From the NCBI RefSeq assembly GCF_011604685.1, contig NZ_CP050063.1:5540501-5604500 (forward strand): a DNA stretch of 64,000 nucleotides, given 5' to 3'. Each line of letters begins with the position of its first letter. Positions within the stretch are counted from its first letter, which is position 1. The stretch is from Spirosoma aureum (lineage in GTDB: Bacteria; Bacteroidota; Bacteroidia; Cytophagales; Spirosomataceae). Both the position numbers and the translations under genes were made by a program. Shown here piece by piece: positions 54,548 through 63,960 of the stretch. Below the pieces are notes generated by a model. The model was not told the DNA's origin and searched no databases. It saw only the letters and a list, made by a program, of their open reading frames with translations.

Positions 54548-56443
54548 ATGAAAAAATACATTCTATCGTTCGCCATCCTGTTTTCGTTAACGACCGGCTG
54601 CAAGGACGACTCTGAATTTCTGAATATCAAGTCTACAAGTATTCTGCTGGTCGATGAGGTCTATAGCGACCCCCGGCTGGTGCTATCGGCGGTAACGGAC
54701 CTGTACAACCGTATTCCTGATTTTCAGGAGCCCGGCACAGGTACAATTAGCATTTATGCGGTCCTTGATGAAGCTTTCTCGTCTGGTGACTACCCGCGGC
54801 ATCAGACTAGGGAATACGATTATGTCTTTCCGGGCATAAATAATCCTGAAGTAACGTATTGGGATTATGGCTACATCCGAGAGATTAATCTGTTCATCGA
54901 GCGGGTCAATGCCGCAACCAAACTAAGCGCGGCTGATAAAGCCCGATTTGTGGCCGAAGGTCGATTCCTGCGGGCCAATGTCTATTTTGAGTTAGTCAGG
55001 CGCCTGGGCGGAGTACCGCTCATTACCGAATCGCTCACCTACGATTACAGTGGCAATGCGGCTTATCTCCGTAAACCCCGCGCCAAAGAATCGGAGATTT
55101 ATGACTACGTTATCAGCGAACTTGAAGCGATCAAGTCTATTCTGCCCAAAACGCCCAACGAGAAATCGCGTGCTACCTATGGACTGGCTCTGGCCGCTAA
55201 ATCACGGGCAGCGCTCTACGCCGGTTCTATCGCCAAATATGGTGTCAATACGCCGACTGTTACGTTACCTGATGGCGAAGTGGGCATTCCGGTAGCTAAA
55301 GCAACTGGGTATTACCAGACAGCACTGGATGCCGCTCAGGAATTGATTAACTCCGGGCAGTATTCGCTTTATCAGAAAGCGCCAGACCTCTCCACCAATT
55401 TCGCCAATATTTTCCTGGACAAGGCGAACAACCCTGAGGTGATTTTTGTGGAGGATTACAAACTGCAAAGTGGTAAGGTTCACTCGTTTGCATTAGATAA
55501 TCAGCCACGCGCTGTTACGGAAGAAGGCGAACGTGGAGGCAGGTTGAATCCTTCGCTTAACCTTGTGCAGTCGTTCGAGAAGTTAGATAATACGTTCGCG
55601 CCATTGCCGATAAATAAAGGCGCGGCTACTGACTATATCTACTACGACAAACCCGAAGATCTCTTCGCCGGACGCGATGCGCGGCTTCGGGGAACGGTGC
55701 TGGTGCCGGGAGACCTTTTCAAAAACCGCTCCATCGACATCTTTGCCGGACTGATTTTAGGCAACGGCAGCATCTTGTCGGGCGATCAACTGGGCCAACT
55801 CAAGATGGTTAACGGTGCGTCGGTGCAGGTAGTAGGTTTATCAGGGCCTATTGAAGGATACGATGGCTCAGCGCAGAGTGGATTTTATATGCGGAAATTC
55901 AACGACCCCGTTACTGGTTCAGGGCAGATTGGTACGATGAGTGAGGTCTGGAATGTGCGCTATCGCTACGCTGAAGTGCTGCTTAATGCCGCCGAAGCGG
56001 CCTTTGAACTAGGTCAGACTGCGTTAGCTGCCGGGTATATGAAACAGGTGCGCGACCGGGCAGGACTCACGAAAGCGTTAACTCCTTCTGAAATCACGTT
56101 CGACCGGATTGTTCACGAACGCAAAGTGGAGCTATCTTTTGAAAATCACATTTTGTGGGATATGAAGCGGTGGCGGCTTGCTCACGTCGTATGGGATGGC
56201 AGCAACTCCGACCTGACTACATTACCGGGTAAGGCCACCGAGCCGAGCACACGGGTATATAGTTTGTGGCCGTACAAAATCTACGATCCCGGCGGACCCA
56301 ACCATAATAAATGGGTGTACCGCAAAGTACTGTCGGGTCGGGTAACGCAAAGCCATATTTTCCGGCTGGGCAACTATTATGCGCGCATCAACGATGGGAT
56401 CATCAACAACAATCCGTTGATTCTCAGAAACCCTAACCAATAA
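54548..56443 (+). CDS. SusD/RagB-family substrate-binding lipoprotein
   Basis: The 631-residue outer-membrane lipoprotein has a lipobox LTTGC (Cys18). It then has the SusD start region with a helix LVLSAVTDLYNRIPDF, tetratricopeptide-like helices (FVAEGRFLRANVYFELVRRLGG) and the C-terminal conserved RYAEVLLNAAEAAFELGQ and FDRIVHERKVELSFENHILW. It binds the substrate at the surface for transport by the adjacent SusC. Length is slightly above average. Confidence 0.92.
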   Translation: MKKYILSFAILFSLTTGCKDDSEFLNIKSTSILLVDEVYSDPRLVLSAVTDLYNRIPDFQEPGTGTISIYAVLDEAFSSGDYPRHQTREYDYVFPGINNPEVTYWDYGYIREINLFIERVNAATKLSAADKARFVAEGRFLRANVYFELVRRLGGVPLITESLTYDYSGNAAYLRKPRAKESEIYDYVISELEAIKSILPKTPNEKSRATYGLALAAKSRAALYAGSIAKYGVNTPTVTLPDGEVGIPVAKATGYYQTALDAAQELINSGQYSLYQKAPDLSTNFANIFLDKANNPEVIFVEDYKLQSGKVHSFALDNQPRAVTEEGERGGRLNPSLNLVQSFEKLDNTFAPLPINKGAATDYIYYDKPEDLFAGRDARLRGTVLVPGDLFKNRSIDIFAGLILGNGSILSGDQLGQLKMVNGASVQVVGLSGPIEGYDGSAQSGFYMRKFNDPVTGSGQIGTMSEVWNVRYRYAEVLLNAAEAAFELGQTALAAGYMKQVRDRAGLTKALTPSEITFDRIVHERKVELSFENHILWDMKRWRLAHVVWDGSNSDLTTLPGKATEPSTRVYSLWPYKIYDPGGPNHNKWVYRKVLSGRVTQSHIFRLGNYYARINDGIINNNPLILRNPNQ

Positions 56444-56449
56444 GCGCAT

Positions 56450-56534
56450 GAGTGAAAGAGCGAATGAGCGAAAACCTGCCGGGTCATTTTGCTCTGCTTC
56501 AGAAACACTCTTTCACTCATTAACTCTTTCACTC
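56450..56534. repeat. long inverted repeat between susD and the DUF3823 gene
   Basis: Arms of 24 bp at 56450-56473 and 56511-56534, three mismatches, each with a GAGTGAAAGAG- and AATGAG-like unit or its complement. The second arm ends 10 bp before the next ATG. It may form an mRNA hairpin that sets relative expression of the two lipoproteins. Confidence 0.7.
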
Positions 56535-56543
56535 TTTAAAAAG

Positions 56544-57272
56544 ATGAAGACATACCTTTTATTAATTGGAACCCTCCTCAGCCTGACCGGGTGTGAACTG
56601 GATAATTTCGAACCGCCCAAATCCACCTTCGAGGGACGGCTTGTTTATAAAGGTGAGCCTCTGCTCATGCAAAGTTCGAACGTAGCGTTCACGAACAACT
56701 CCGATTTCCCGGTTTTCCTGGAACTCTGGCAGAAGGCCTACAACAACCGCAGTTCCATCCGGATTCCAATCAAGCAGGACGGTACGTTCTCGTCGCTACT
56801 TTTCGATGGAGAATACAAACTGATTGTTCCCAACGGACAAGGCCCTTTTCTTTGGAAAAAAACGGCAGCTAATACGCCTGATAGTTTGAATGTTACCGTT
56901 CAGGGAAGTCAGAAGTTAGACATCGAAGTAATTCCGTATTACATGCTTCGAAACCCCAAAATTGCGATCAATGGTCGGAAAATATCGGGCAGTGTTTCGC
57001 TGGAAAAAGTAATTACTGATGCCACGAACGGTAAGGCCGTCGAACGTGTATCTTTATACGTCAACAAAACGCAGTTCGTCGATGCAGGTAATAGTCTGAA
57101 CAAAGCAGATTTAGCGGGGGCCGATATTAAGGATATGGCCAATGTAAGCCTGATTACGGGTGACATGCCCGCTCTGGTTCCTGCGCAGGCTTACGTATAC
57201 GCACGTATTGGGCTAAAAATCTCAGGCGTGGAAGACATGATTTATACGCCCGTGCAGAAAATCAATTTATAG
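56544..57272 (+). CDS. DUF3823-family lipoprotein
   Basis: The 242-residue protein has a lipobox LTGC (Cys17), an N-terminal domain (FEGRLVYKGEPLLMQSSNVA) and a Gly-poor C-terminal Ig-like domain typical of the DUF3823 family, which commonly follows susD in PULs. It is probably a surface glycan-binding protein. I start it at MKTYLLL, not at the in-frame ATG at 56448, which lies within the inverted repeat. Confidence 0.8.
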   Translation: MKTYLLLIGTLLSLTGCELDNFEPPKSTFEGRLVYKGEPLLMQSSNVAFTNNSDFPVFLELWQKAYNNRSSIRIPIKQDGTFSSLLFDGEYKLIVPNGQGPFLWKKTAANTPDSLNVTVQGSQKLDIEVIPYYMLRNPKIAINGRKISGSVSLEKVITDATNGKAVERVSLYVNKTQFVDAGNSLNKADLAGADIKDMANVSLITGDMPALVPAQAYVYARIGLKISGVEDMIYTPVQKINL

Positions 57273-57410
57273 GTTGGTGGTTGTTTACTAAGCCGCAGAG
57301 GTTCGCCCGACGAATGTATCGTCAGCAAGTATAAGTGGCGAACCTTTGTGCTTAGTTTTCCAAACCTGATCAATAACCAACTAACACAACCTGCAAACCT
57401 TTCTTACTCA

Positions 57411-59495
57411 ATGCGAAAACTCCTTTTCCTGCTCACTCTTCTGGGATCGGTCGCCACTCAGGCTCAAGTGGCTGTTGATTTGTCCAAATACACCAAAAGC
57501 CCCACTACAGTTTCGCAGCAGGGTAGCGACGTAATACTAACCTGGCCAGCTTCGGGGCGGGAAATGGGTCGGCTAATCGTTAGTCTGGTTTCGGACAAAC
57601 CGCTGTTTAGTCACATCCAGTTGTCAAAAAGCGGGAAGTTCAGCGAAATTGCCACGGACATGAACCCGGCCTTTGTACTGACCATCGGTAAACGGGATCT
57701 AGTGTCGCAAAACGGCTGGAACATCTTTTTCGATAAAACCAACCGGCTGCCCAGTAAATCCTATGCTGTTCAACTGACCAAACGGTCGGCCAGTGTCAGC
57801 ACCGTTGGTACGCGAACCGTGTTGCGGATTGGCGATACCGAAGCCGACCGTTTCCGGGGAGCCATCGAAATTACGGTGTATCAGGGAAGCCCATTATTCA
57901 ACATAGCGGCTGTCATGTCGACGCAGGTTGACTCAACGGCTATTCTCTACGACGCGGGTTTGGTAAGCAAAATGCCAGGTTGGACCACACTGGCCTGGTC
58001 GGATACTGACAACCGGATTCAGGAGTCTCCGCTTAATCCGACGGCTCCCAACAAGGCACAGGCCGTAAAATACCGGACCATCATGGGCTGTGGTCCCAAT
58101 GGAACGCTGGCTGTTTTCCCGGCTCCGCACCAATATTTTTATCCGTTAGACGAAGCATATAATCTAGATTTTACGTGGTATGGGACGGGCTATCGAAGCC
58201 TCGTTCCAGAGTTCGGCATCGGCATCCGGCAGGATTTAATGGGCGACAAGCGCTGGGTTCCGTGGGTCAATGCGCCACCCGGCACCCAGCAACGGCTCAA
58301 CTTTTTCTGCCTGCTCAGCACTGACAAACCGGCTGAAACGCTGGCAGAGGTGAAGCGATTCACGCATAACGACAAATATCCGGCGGTGCCAGGCTACAAA
58401 ACGATGTCGAGCCACTTTCACAACGAGTTCACCATGAAAGTGGTACTTGCAGGTAAGCCCATACCGGAAGTTCCCAACTTTGTAAAGGTATTTAAAGACC
58501 ACGGCGTGAACATTGTCCATCTGGCCGAATTTCACGGCCCTGGCCATCCTAAAGGCCCCGATAGCTTGCGGCTACGGGAACTAAAAGCCCTCCATGAGCA
58601 ATGTAAACGACTATCAACCAATGACTTTCTGTTGCTACCCGGCGAAGAACCCAATAATTTTTTCGGCGGTCACTGGTTATCTTTCTTTCCGAAAGATGTC
58701 TACTGGATCATGTCGCGCAAACCCGAAATGCCTTTCGTGACGAATGAACCCGGCTACGGCAAGGTCTATCGGATTGCCGACAAGAATGATATGCTCAAGC
58801 TCCTGGAGGCCGAAAACGGTCTGGCCTGGGTGGCCCACGCCCGTACAAAAGGCTCAACGGGCTACCCTGATAAATACAAGGAAGAAGACTTTTTTAAGTC
58901 GGACCATTTTTTCGGAGCGGCCTGGAAGAATATTCCCGCTGACCTGTCGGAACCACGACTGAGCCGCCGGGTGCTGGATTTGCTGGACGATTATTCGAAC
59001 TGGGGGCACAAAAAACACGCCATAGCCGAGACAGACATTTTTACGATGGAGCCGGAAAATGAAACCTATGCGCACCTGAATGTCAATTACTTCCAGATGG
59101 ACAAACTGCCTGATTACAATTCGGGCTGGCAACCGGTTCTGGACGTCATGAAACAGGGTAAGTTTTTCGTAACAACGGGCGAAGTCCTGCTGCCAGCCTT
59201 CACGGTGAACGGCAAAGGTTCGGGCGAAACCGCTTCGTTACCCGCCGACGGAAAAACGACCATCAATCTGGACGTAAACTGGACTTTCCCACTCTCATTC
59301 GCTGAAATTGTATCCGGCGATGGCAAGCAGGTCTACCGCGAACATATTGACTTAACCAATACGTTGCCCTTCAGCAAAAAAACGTACCGGTTCGACACAA
59401 ATCTTAAAAATCGAAAGTGGGTCCGGGTCGAAGTCTGGGATGCCGCTGTGAATGGTGCTTTTACCCAACAAGTCTGGCTCGAAAACCAACACTAA
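57411..59495 (+). CDS. exported PHP/CehA-like metallohydrolase
   Basis: The 694-residue protein has a signal peptide ending TQAQ, an N-terminal beta-rich domain (about 20-330) and a C-terminal region with scattered His, Asp and Glu: SSHFHNEFTMK, HLAEFHGPGH, LLPGEEPN, WVAHARTKG and AETDIFT. That order resembles PHP-superfamily hydrolases (CehA/McbA-like). These cleave phosphoesters or carbamates using metal ions; here a substrate linked to the locus is likely but unknown. I use the ATG at 57411 in front of the signal peptide. Confidence 0.65.
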   Translation: MRKLLFLLTLLGSVATQAQVAVDLSKYTKSPTTVSQQGSDVILTWPASGREMGRLIVSLVSDKPLFSHIQLSKSGKFSEIATDMNPAFVLTIGKRDLVSQNGWNIFFDKTNRLPSKSYAVQLTKRSASVSTVGTRTVLRIGDTEADRFRGAIEITVYQGSPLFNIAAVMSTQVDSTAILYDAGLVSKMPGWTTLAWSDTDNRIQESPLNPTAPNKAQAVKYRTIMGCGPNGTLAVFPAPHQYFYPLDEAYNLDFTWYGTGYRSLVPEFGIGIRQDLMGDKRWVPWVNAPPGTQQRLNFFCLLSTDKPAETLAEVKRFTHNDKYPAVPGYKTMSSHFHNEFTMKVVLAGKPIPEVPNFVKVFKDHGVNIVHLAEFHGPGHPKGPDSLRLRELKALHEQCKRLSTNDFLLLPGEEPNNFFGGHWLSFFPKDVYWIMSRKPEMPFVTNEPGYGKVYRIADKNDMLKLLEAENGLAWVAHARTKGSTGYPDKYKEEDFFKSDHFFGAAWKNIPADLSEPRLSRRVLDLLDDYSNWGHKKHAIAETDIFTMEPENETYAHLNVNYFQMDKLPDYNSGWQPVLDVMKQGKFFVTTGEVLLPAFTVNGKGSGETASLPADGKTTINLDVNWTFPLSFAEIVSGDGKQVYREHIDLTNTLPFSKKTYRFDTNLKNRKWVRVEVWDAAVNGAFTQQVWLENQH

Positions 59496-59513
59496 TCGCT
59501 CAACTTTTTCTTT

Positions 59514-62500
59514 ATGAAATTGCCCATTTTTACCCTCCTGCTGGCACTCGTGCTGCACCAGGGCTGCACAAGAACTGCCCGGCCCGGAATGGGTTCGGGG
59601 CAGAATCCTTCTACTTCCGAGACAACTGCTCGCCGGGGAGAAGTGCTGTTTCTGGGCAACCGGAGCAAGCATCATGATTCAGGGAAATATGCCCCCTGGC
59701 TCGCTATTTCGCTTTTTAAAAAAGGCGTGAATCTGACCTACACCGTTAACGTCAATGACCTTAACCCCGAAAATCTGGCTAAATACGATGGGCTGATTAT
59801 CTACGCCAATCACGACAGTCTCCCGCCCGCGCAGGAATCGGCTTTAAAGGCGTTCGTGGAGGGTGGCAAGGGATTAATTCCACTGCATTCAGCATCCGGC
59901 TGTTTTAAAAATTCGGATTGGTACATCTCGACGATCGGTGGCCAGTTCAAGTCGCACAAAACAGGGCCGATTACGGAGAACATTGTCGCAAAAAATCACC
60001 CGGTCATGCAGGGGTTAACGCCCTTTACTACCTCCTGGGACGAAACATACATCCACCAGCGGCTCAACCCCGACATGACCATTTTGACGACCCGACAGGA
60101 GGGCGACCGGCAGGAGCCTTATACGTGGGTACGTAAGCAGGGAAAAGGACGGGTTTTTTATACGGCTTATGGCCATAACGACAGTACGTGGGCAAATCCC
60201 GGTTTCCGTGAACTGGTAAATCGGGGGGTGTTGTGGGCCATTGGGGAGCCAGTAACCAAACAGATCGCTAAACTGGCGATTCCGAACGTAGACATTTACG
60301 AGTCGGCCAACATTCCCATTGACGATTACACCAAACGGCACCGCGTTCCGGCCATGCAGGTGGCGTTGAAGCCCGAGGACTCCAAAAAACTGATGCAGGT
60401 ACCCACCGATTTCGACATTCAGTTGTTTGCGGCTGAACCGGACATTACAAATCCCATTGCCATGTCGTGGGATGAACGAGGAAGGCTCTGGATTGTAGAA
60501 TCAGTCGATTATCCGAATACGTTTCTGGAAACCGACGGAGCTGCCAACGACCGCATTAAAATTTGCGAAGACACCAACGGCGACGGGCGGGCCGACAAAT
60601 TCACCATTTTTGCCGACAAGCTGAACATCCCCACCAGCATGGTATTTGCCAACGGTGGTGTGGTAGTGTCGATGGCTCCGCACTTCGTTTTCCTGAAAGA
60701 CACCAACGGCGACGACAAGGCTGATGTTCGGGAAAATATCATGAGTGGCTGGGACAAAAACGATACGCACTTTGGTCCCTCGAATCTGCAATATGGCTTC
60801 AACAACAAGATTTGGGGCGTAGTTGGCTCCGGCTACAGCGGCACTACCCGCGATGGTCTGTCCCTTAATTTCAGAACTGGCGTTTATAACGTGAATCCCG
60901 ACGGTACCGGATTCGATTTTCTGGCGAATACAAGCAATAATACCTGGGGGCTGGGCTTTACGGAGGATAACAACGTATTTATTTCCACGGCCAACAATAC
61001 CCACAGCGCGTTTTATTCGATGCCTGCCCGTTACATGCAGCGTAACCTGCCGGGCGCGACAATACAGGCGGTCCAAAAAATTGATGGGCATTACGATTCG
61101 CACACAATGACCCCGAATCTGCGGCAGGTGGACGTAGTAGGTGGTTTCACGTCGGCAGCAGGACACCATTTTTATACGGCCCGGAATTTTCCAAAATCGT
61201 ACTGGAATCGGGTGGCATTTGTGTGTGAACCAACCGTTCGGCTGATTCATAATGCGATCATTGAGCCCAAAGGAGCCGGTTTTGCCGAGCAGGATGGCTG
61301 GAATATGCTCGCCAGTACCGACGAGTGGGTTGGTCCTGTGCAGGCAGAAGTTGGTCCGGACGGAGCACTTTGGGTGGCTGATTGGTACAACTTCATTATT
61401 CAGCACAACGTATTTGTGGAGCGGCAGGCCCCGTCAGAAATGGTGTTGCCCTTCAAGGAGCAACCACGTGGGCAGGGCAACGCCTTTAACAGTCCGTTGC
61501 GCGACATCAATTTTGGACGTATTTACCGCATCGTTTATAAAAAAGCGAAACCGTACCAGCCCATTACGCTGTCGAAAAACGAACCGGCAGGTCTGATTGC
61601 TGCCCTCAAAAGCGACAATATGTTCTGGCGAATGAACGCGCAGCGCCTGATTGTCGAGTCGAAAAATATGTCCCTTATTCCGGAGCTTTACAAAGTCATT
61701 TCCAACCCCGATGTAGACGAAATCGGCCTGAATAGTCCCGCCGTTCACGCCCTGTGGACGCTTCATGGTCTGGGGGCGCTAACGAGTGCTAATTCCGAAG
61801 CGATTCAGGCAGTCTCTAAAGCATTGACACACAAAGCCGCCGGGGTTCGTAAAGCCGCCATTGAGGTACTGCCCGCAACAAGTCAGACACTGGACAATCT
61901 TCAGAAAGTGGGTTTACTGGACGACCCAAATCTGAACGTTCGAATGGCGGCAATGTTGGCAATGGTGCAAATACCATCATCGGAAGCACTCGGAGCCGCG
62001 CTTTACCGGGCCGCGCTACGTCCCGAAAACGATACCGACGAATGGCTTGGACGAGCCTTGTTTGCCGCTGCTGCCGTTCACCGGACCGGTTTTCTGGCCG
62101 AAGCCGCTAAAGCTACCCCTACTGCGGAAAATTCACTGGCCAGCCGGTTGCTATCGGGCATCAATAAAGAAGTGTATTCGCTGCAACGACGAGCTGTCAT
62201 TACCATGCCTCCTGACGTATCGGGTAAGGAGATTATTGTAAAAGGTTCGGCCACGAAAGGAATCCGTAACCTGGAAGGTTTCATTATGGGGCAAGGTGAT
62301 AAAGAGGGCGGCTATGGGCTATACATAAAAGATGGCCACCTGACAATGGTTGTGAAACAAAACGAAAAAGTTTATTCTGCCAGCACCAGGGAAGGGCTTC
62401 CCGACAATTTTGAGTTTGAGGGGCGTCTTGTGAACAATGGCGAGATGGTGCTATTTGTAAACGGTCGGGAAGCTGCAAAAGGCAAAGCGCCTTCCTTATT

Positions 62501-63098
62501 TACCAAACCGTTGACGGGTAGTATTCGGGTGCAGCGGGATTTTACCAATGAAAACTCGATGGGTGTTTATGCGGGCGCATACAATACTACGTCGTCCTTC
62601 GATTTTATGGGTAATGTGCAAAACGCTACGCTGGAGATTCGCAACCCAACCGGCGAATCCCAACCAATGTTACCGAAAAAGCCCATTTCTGACAAGGCAA
62701 CGATAGTGACTATCAAGGTAGTAGAAGAGCAGATGAAATACGACACAAAACAGTTTACGGTACGTGCCGGACAACCTGTAGTACTGACGCTCGAAAACCC
62801 GGACATCATGCAGCACAACATCGTTATCTGCAAACCCGCTACTGCCGAGAAAGTCGGGAAAGCCGCCGATAAGATGGCACAGGACCCTAAAAGTGTTGAG
62901 AAACACTACGTTCCACAGTTACCGGAAATTGTAGCTTCCAGTATTTTAGTCAATCCGGGGGAATCATATACGCTCGAATTTGTTGCCCCGGCCAAACCCG
63001 GCGACTATCCATTTATCTGTACGTTTCCCGGCCACTGGAGTATCATGCGGGGCGTTATGCGCGTCGAAAAAGTAAATGAATCAACGAACGTCCGATAA
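59514..63098 (+). CDS. multi-domain lipoprotein: ThuA, propeller, HEAT, LamG-like and cupredoxin domains
   Basis: The 1194-residue protein has a lipobox HQGC (Cys18). It carries a ThuA domain (about 40-250; LIIYANHDSLPP, GLIPLHSASG), a sorbosone-dehydrogenase-like beta-propeller (about 275-670; PIAMSWDERGRLWIVES, DTNGDGRADKFTIFADKL), HEAT repeats (about 690-840), a LamG/DUF1080-like sandwich (about 885-1040) and a type-1 copper domain (about 1070-1190). The cupredoxin has plausible ligands His1101 (MQHNIVI), Cys1169, His1174 and Met1178 (FICTFPGHWSIMRG). Many relatives have a CxxCH haem motif; none is seen here. A sugar oxidation role with electron transfer to the copper centre is plausible. 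Confidence 0.8.
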   Translation: MKLPIFTLLLALVLHQGCTRTARPGMGSGQNPSTSETTARRGEVLFLGNRSKHHDSGKYAPWLAISLFKKGVNLTYTVNVNDLNPENLAKYDGLIIYANHDSLPPAQESALKAFVEGGKGLIPLHSASGCFKNSDWYISTIGGQFKSHKTGPITENIVAKNHPVMQGLTPFTTSWDETYIHQRLNPDMTILTTRQEGDRQEPYTWVRKQGKGRVFYTAYGHNDSTWANPGFRELVNRGVLWAIGEPVTKQIAKLAIPNVDIYESANIPIDDYTKRHRVPAMQVALKPEDSKKLMQVPTDFDIQLFAAEPDITNPIAMSWDERGRLWIVESVDYPNTFLETDGAANDRIKICEDTNGDGRADKFTIFADKLNIPTSMVFANGGVVVSMAPHFVFLKDTNGDDKADVRENIMSGWDKNDTHFGPSNLQYGFNNKIWGVVGSGYSGTTRDGLSLNFRTGVYNVNPDGTGFDFLANTSNNTWGLGFTEDNNVFISTANNTHSAFYSMPARYMQRNLPGATIQAVQKIDGHYDSHTMTPNLRQVDVVGGFTSAAGHHFYTARNFPKSYWNRVAFVCEPTVRLIHNAIIEPKGAGFAEQDGWNMLASTDEWVGPVQAEVGPDGALWVADWYNFIIQHNVFVERQAPSEMVLPFKEQPRGQGNAFNSPLRDINFGRIYRIVYKKAKPYQPITLSKNEPAGLIAALKSDNMFWRMNAQRLIVESKNMSLIPELYKVISNPDVDEIGLNSPAVHALWTLHGLGALTSANSEAIQAVSKALTHKAAGVRKAAIEVLPATSQTLDNLQKVGLLDDPNLNVRMAAMLAMVQIPSSEALGAALYRAALRPENDTDEWLGRALFAAAAVHRTGFLAEAAKATPTAENSLASRLLSGINKEVYSLQRRAVITMPPDVSGKEIIVKGSATKGIRNLEGFIMGQGDKEGGYGLYIKDGHLTMVVKQNEKVYSASTREGLPDNFEFEGRLVNNGEMVLFVNGREAAKGKAPSLFTKPLTGSIRVQRDFTNENSMGVYAGAYNTTSSFDFMGNVQNATLEIRNPTGESQPMLPKKPISDKATIVTIKVVEEQMKYDTKQFTVRAGQPVVLTLENPDIMQHNIVICKPATAEKVGKAADKMAQDPKSVEKHYVPQLPEIVASSILVNPGESYTLEFVAPAKPGDYPFICTFPGHWSIMRGVMRVEKVNESTNVR

Positions 63099-63110
63099 CC
63101 AACATATACC

Positions 63111-63845
63111 ATGTACCGATTTCTAATTTACCTCCTGCTGCCAACGCTGCTTATTTCCCTCACCCGTTGCAAAACGAGTTCAAACGCCACCGCCAAAGCT
63201 GGTAAACCTATTCGGGTGCTGGTGGTGGGTGGCGGTACGTCGCATAACTTCGGAATGTGGTACCGCAACGTGGACGGACAGACACTAAGCCGCGACGGTT
63301 TCGCCACTGTCAACTACGTAGGCGATCCCGACTCCATGCTGACCTATCTGCCCCAGACCGATGTATTGTACCTCAGTAACAACCGGCCCATTACCAACCC
63401 GGCAGTGCGTCAGGCTATTATGGATCACGCCAACGCAGGCAAGGGCTTGCTGATTGCCCACGCAGCCATGTGGTATAACTGGAAAGACTGGCCTGAATAC
63501 AATCAGAATCTCGTCAGTGGCGGAACCCGCAAGCACGATAAGTATGGCCCCTTCGATGTCACTGTGACTGACACCCAACACCCCATTACGAAGGGAGTTG
63601 AACAAAAATTCAGCCTGAAAGACGAACGCTACTACTACATTCCCGACCCGGCCGGACCAGGCATTACAGTGCTGGCCAGTTCGAGCTTATCTCCTTCTGA
63701 CCCGGTTTATCCATCGGTGTTTGTGGTTAATCATCCCAAAGCGCGTATCGTCGGTCTGGCGCTAGGCCATGATGCAGAATCGCACAATTTGCCCGTTTAC
63801 CAGACGCTGCTGCGAAATTCTGTGGCATGGGCTGGAAGGAGATAG
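63111..63845 (+). CDS. ThuA-family lipoprotein
   Basis: The 244-residue protein has an N-terminal signal with a possible lipobox LTRC (Cys20), then a ThuA domain (IRVLVVGGGTSHNFGMWYR, VLYLSNNRP, GKGLLIAHAAMWYNW, VTDTQHPITKGV, IVGLALGHD). ThuA proteins are class I glutamine-amidotransferase-like and act in sugar (for example trehalose) utilisation, often beside Gfo/Idh/MocA dehydrogenases. It lies 13 bp after the large ThuA-cupredoxin gene, so the two are one operon. Confidence 0.88.
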   Translation: MYRFLIYLLLPTLLISLTRCKTSSNATAKAGKPIRVLVVGGGTSHNFGMWYRNVDGQTLSRDGFATVNYVGDPDSMLTYLPQTDVLYLSNNRPITNPAVRQAIMDHANAGKGLLIAHAAMWYNWKDWPEYNQNLVSGGTRKHDKYGPFDVTVTDTQHPITKGVEQKFSLKDERYYYIPDPAGPGITVLASSSLSPSDPVYPSVFVVNHPKARIVGLALGHDAESHNLPVYQTLLRNSVAWAGRR

Positions 63846-63918
63846 AACGCAGATCAGTATGATTCTTATGATAGACTATGATCTTATCTAAACATAGGCA
63901 TCATACTGATCTGCGTTC
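63845..63918. repeat. 19-bp perfect inverted repeat around a 36-nt centre
   Basis: GAACGCAGATCAGTATGAT at 63845-63863 is matched by its complement at 63900-63918. The centre is AT-rich and contains TATGAT units. It begins in the last base of the stop codon of the ThuA gene. It resembles the 'aacgc(a/t)gat...tatgat' intergenic repeats of Bacteroidota, and may also act as a terminator. Confidence 0.65.
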
Positions 63919-63960
63919 CATCAACCGAGTAACATTCCATTTCAAACAATTGAATCAATT

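Noticed and set aside
60501..61406. 301-codon minus-strand frame
   Set aside because: It is antisense to the conserved propeller region of the large ThuA protein, where codon structure favours the plus strand.
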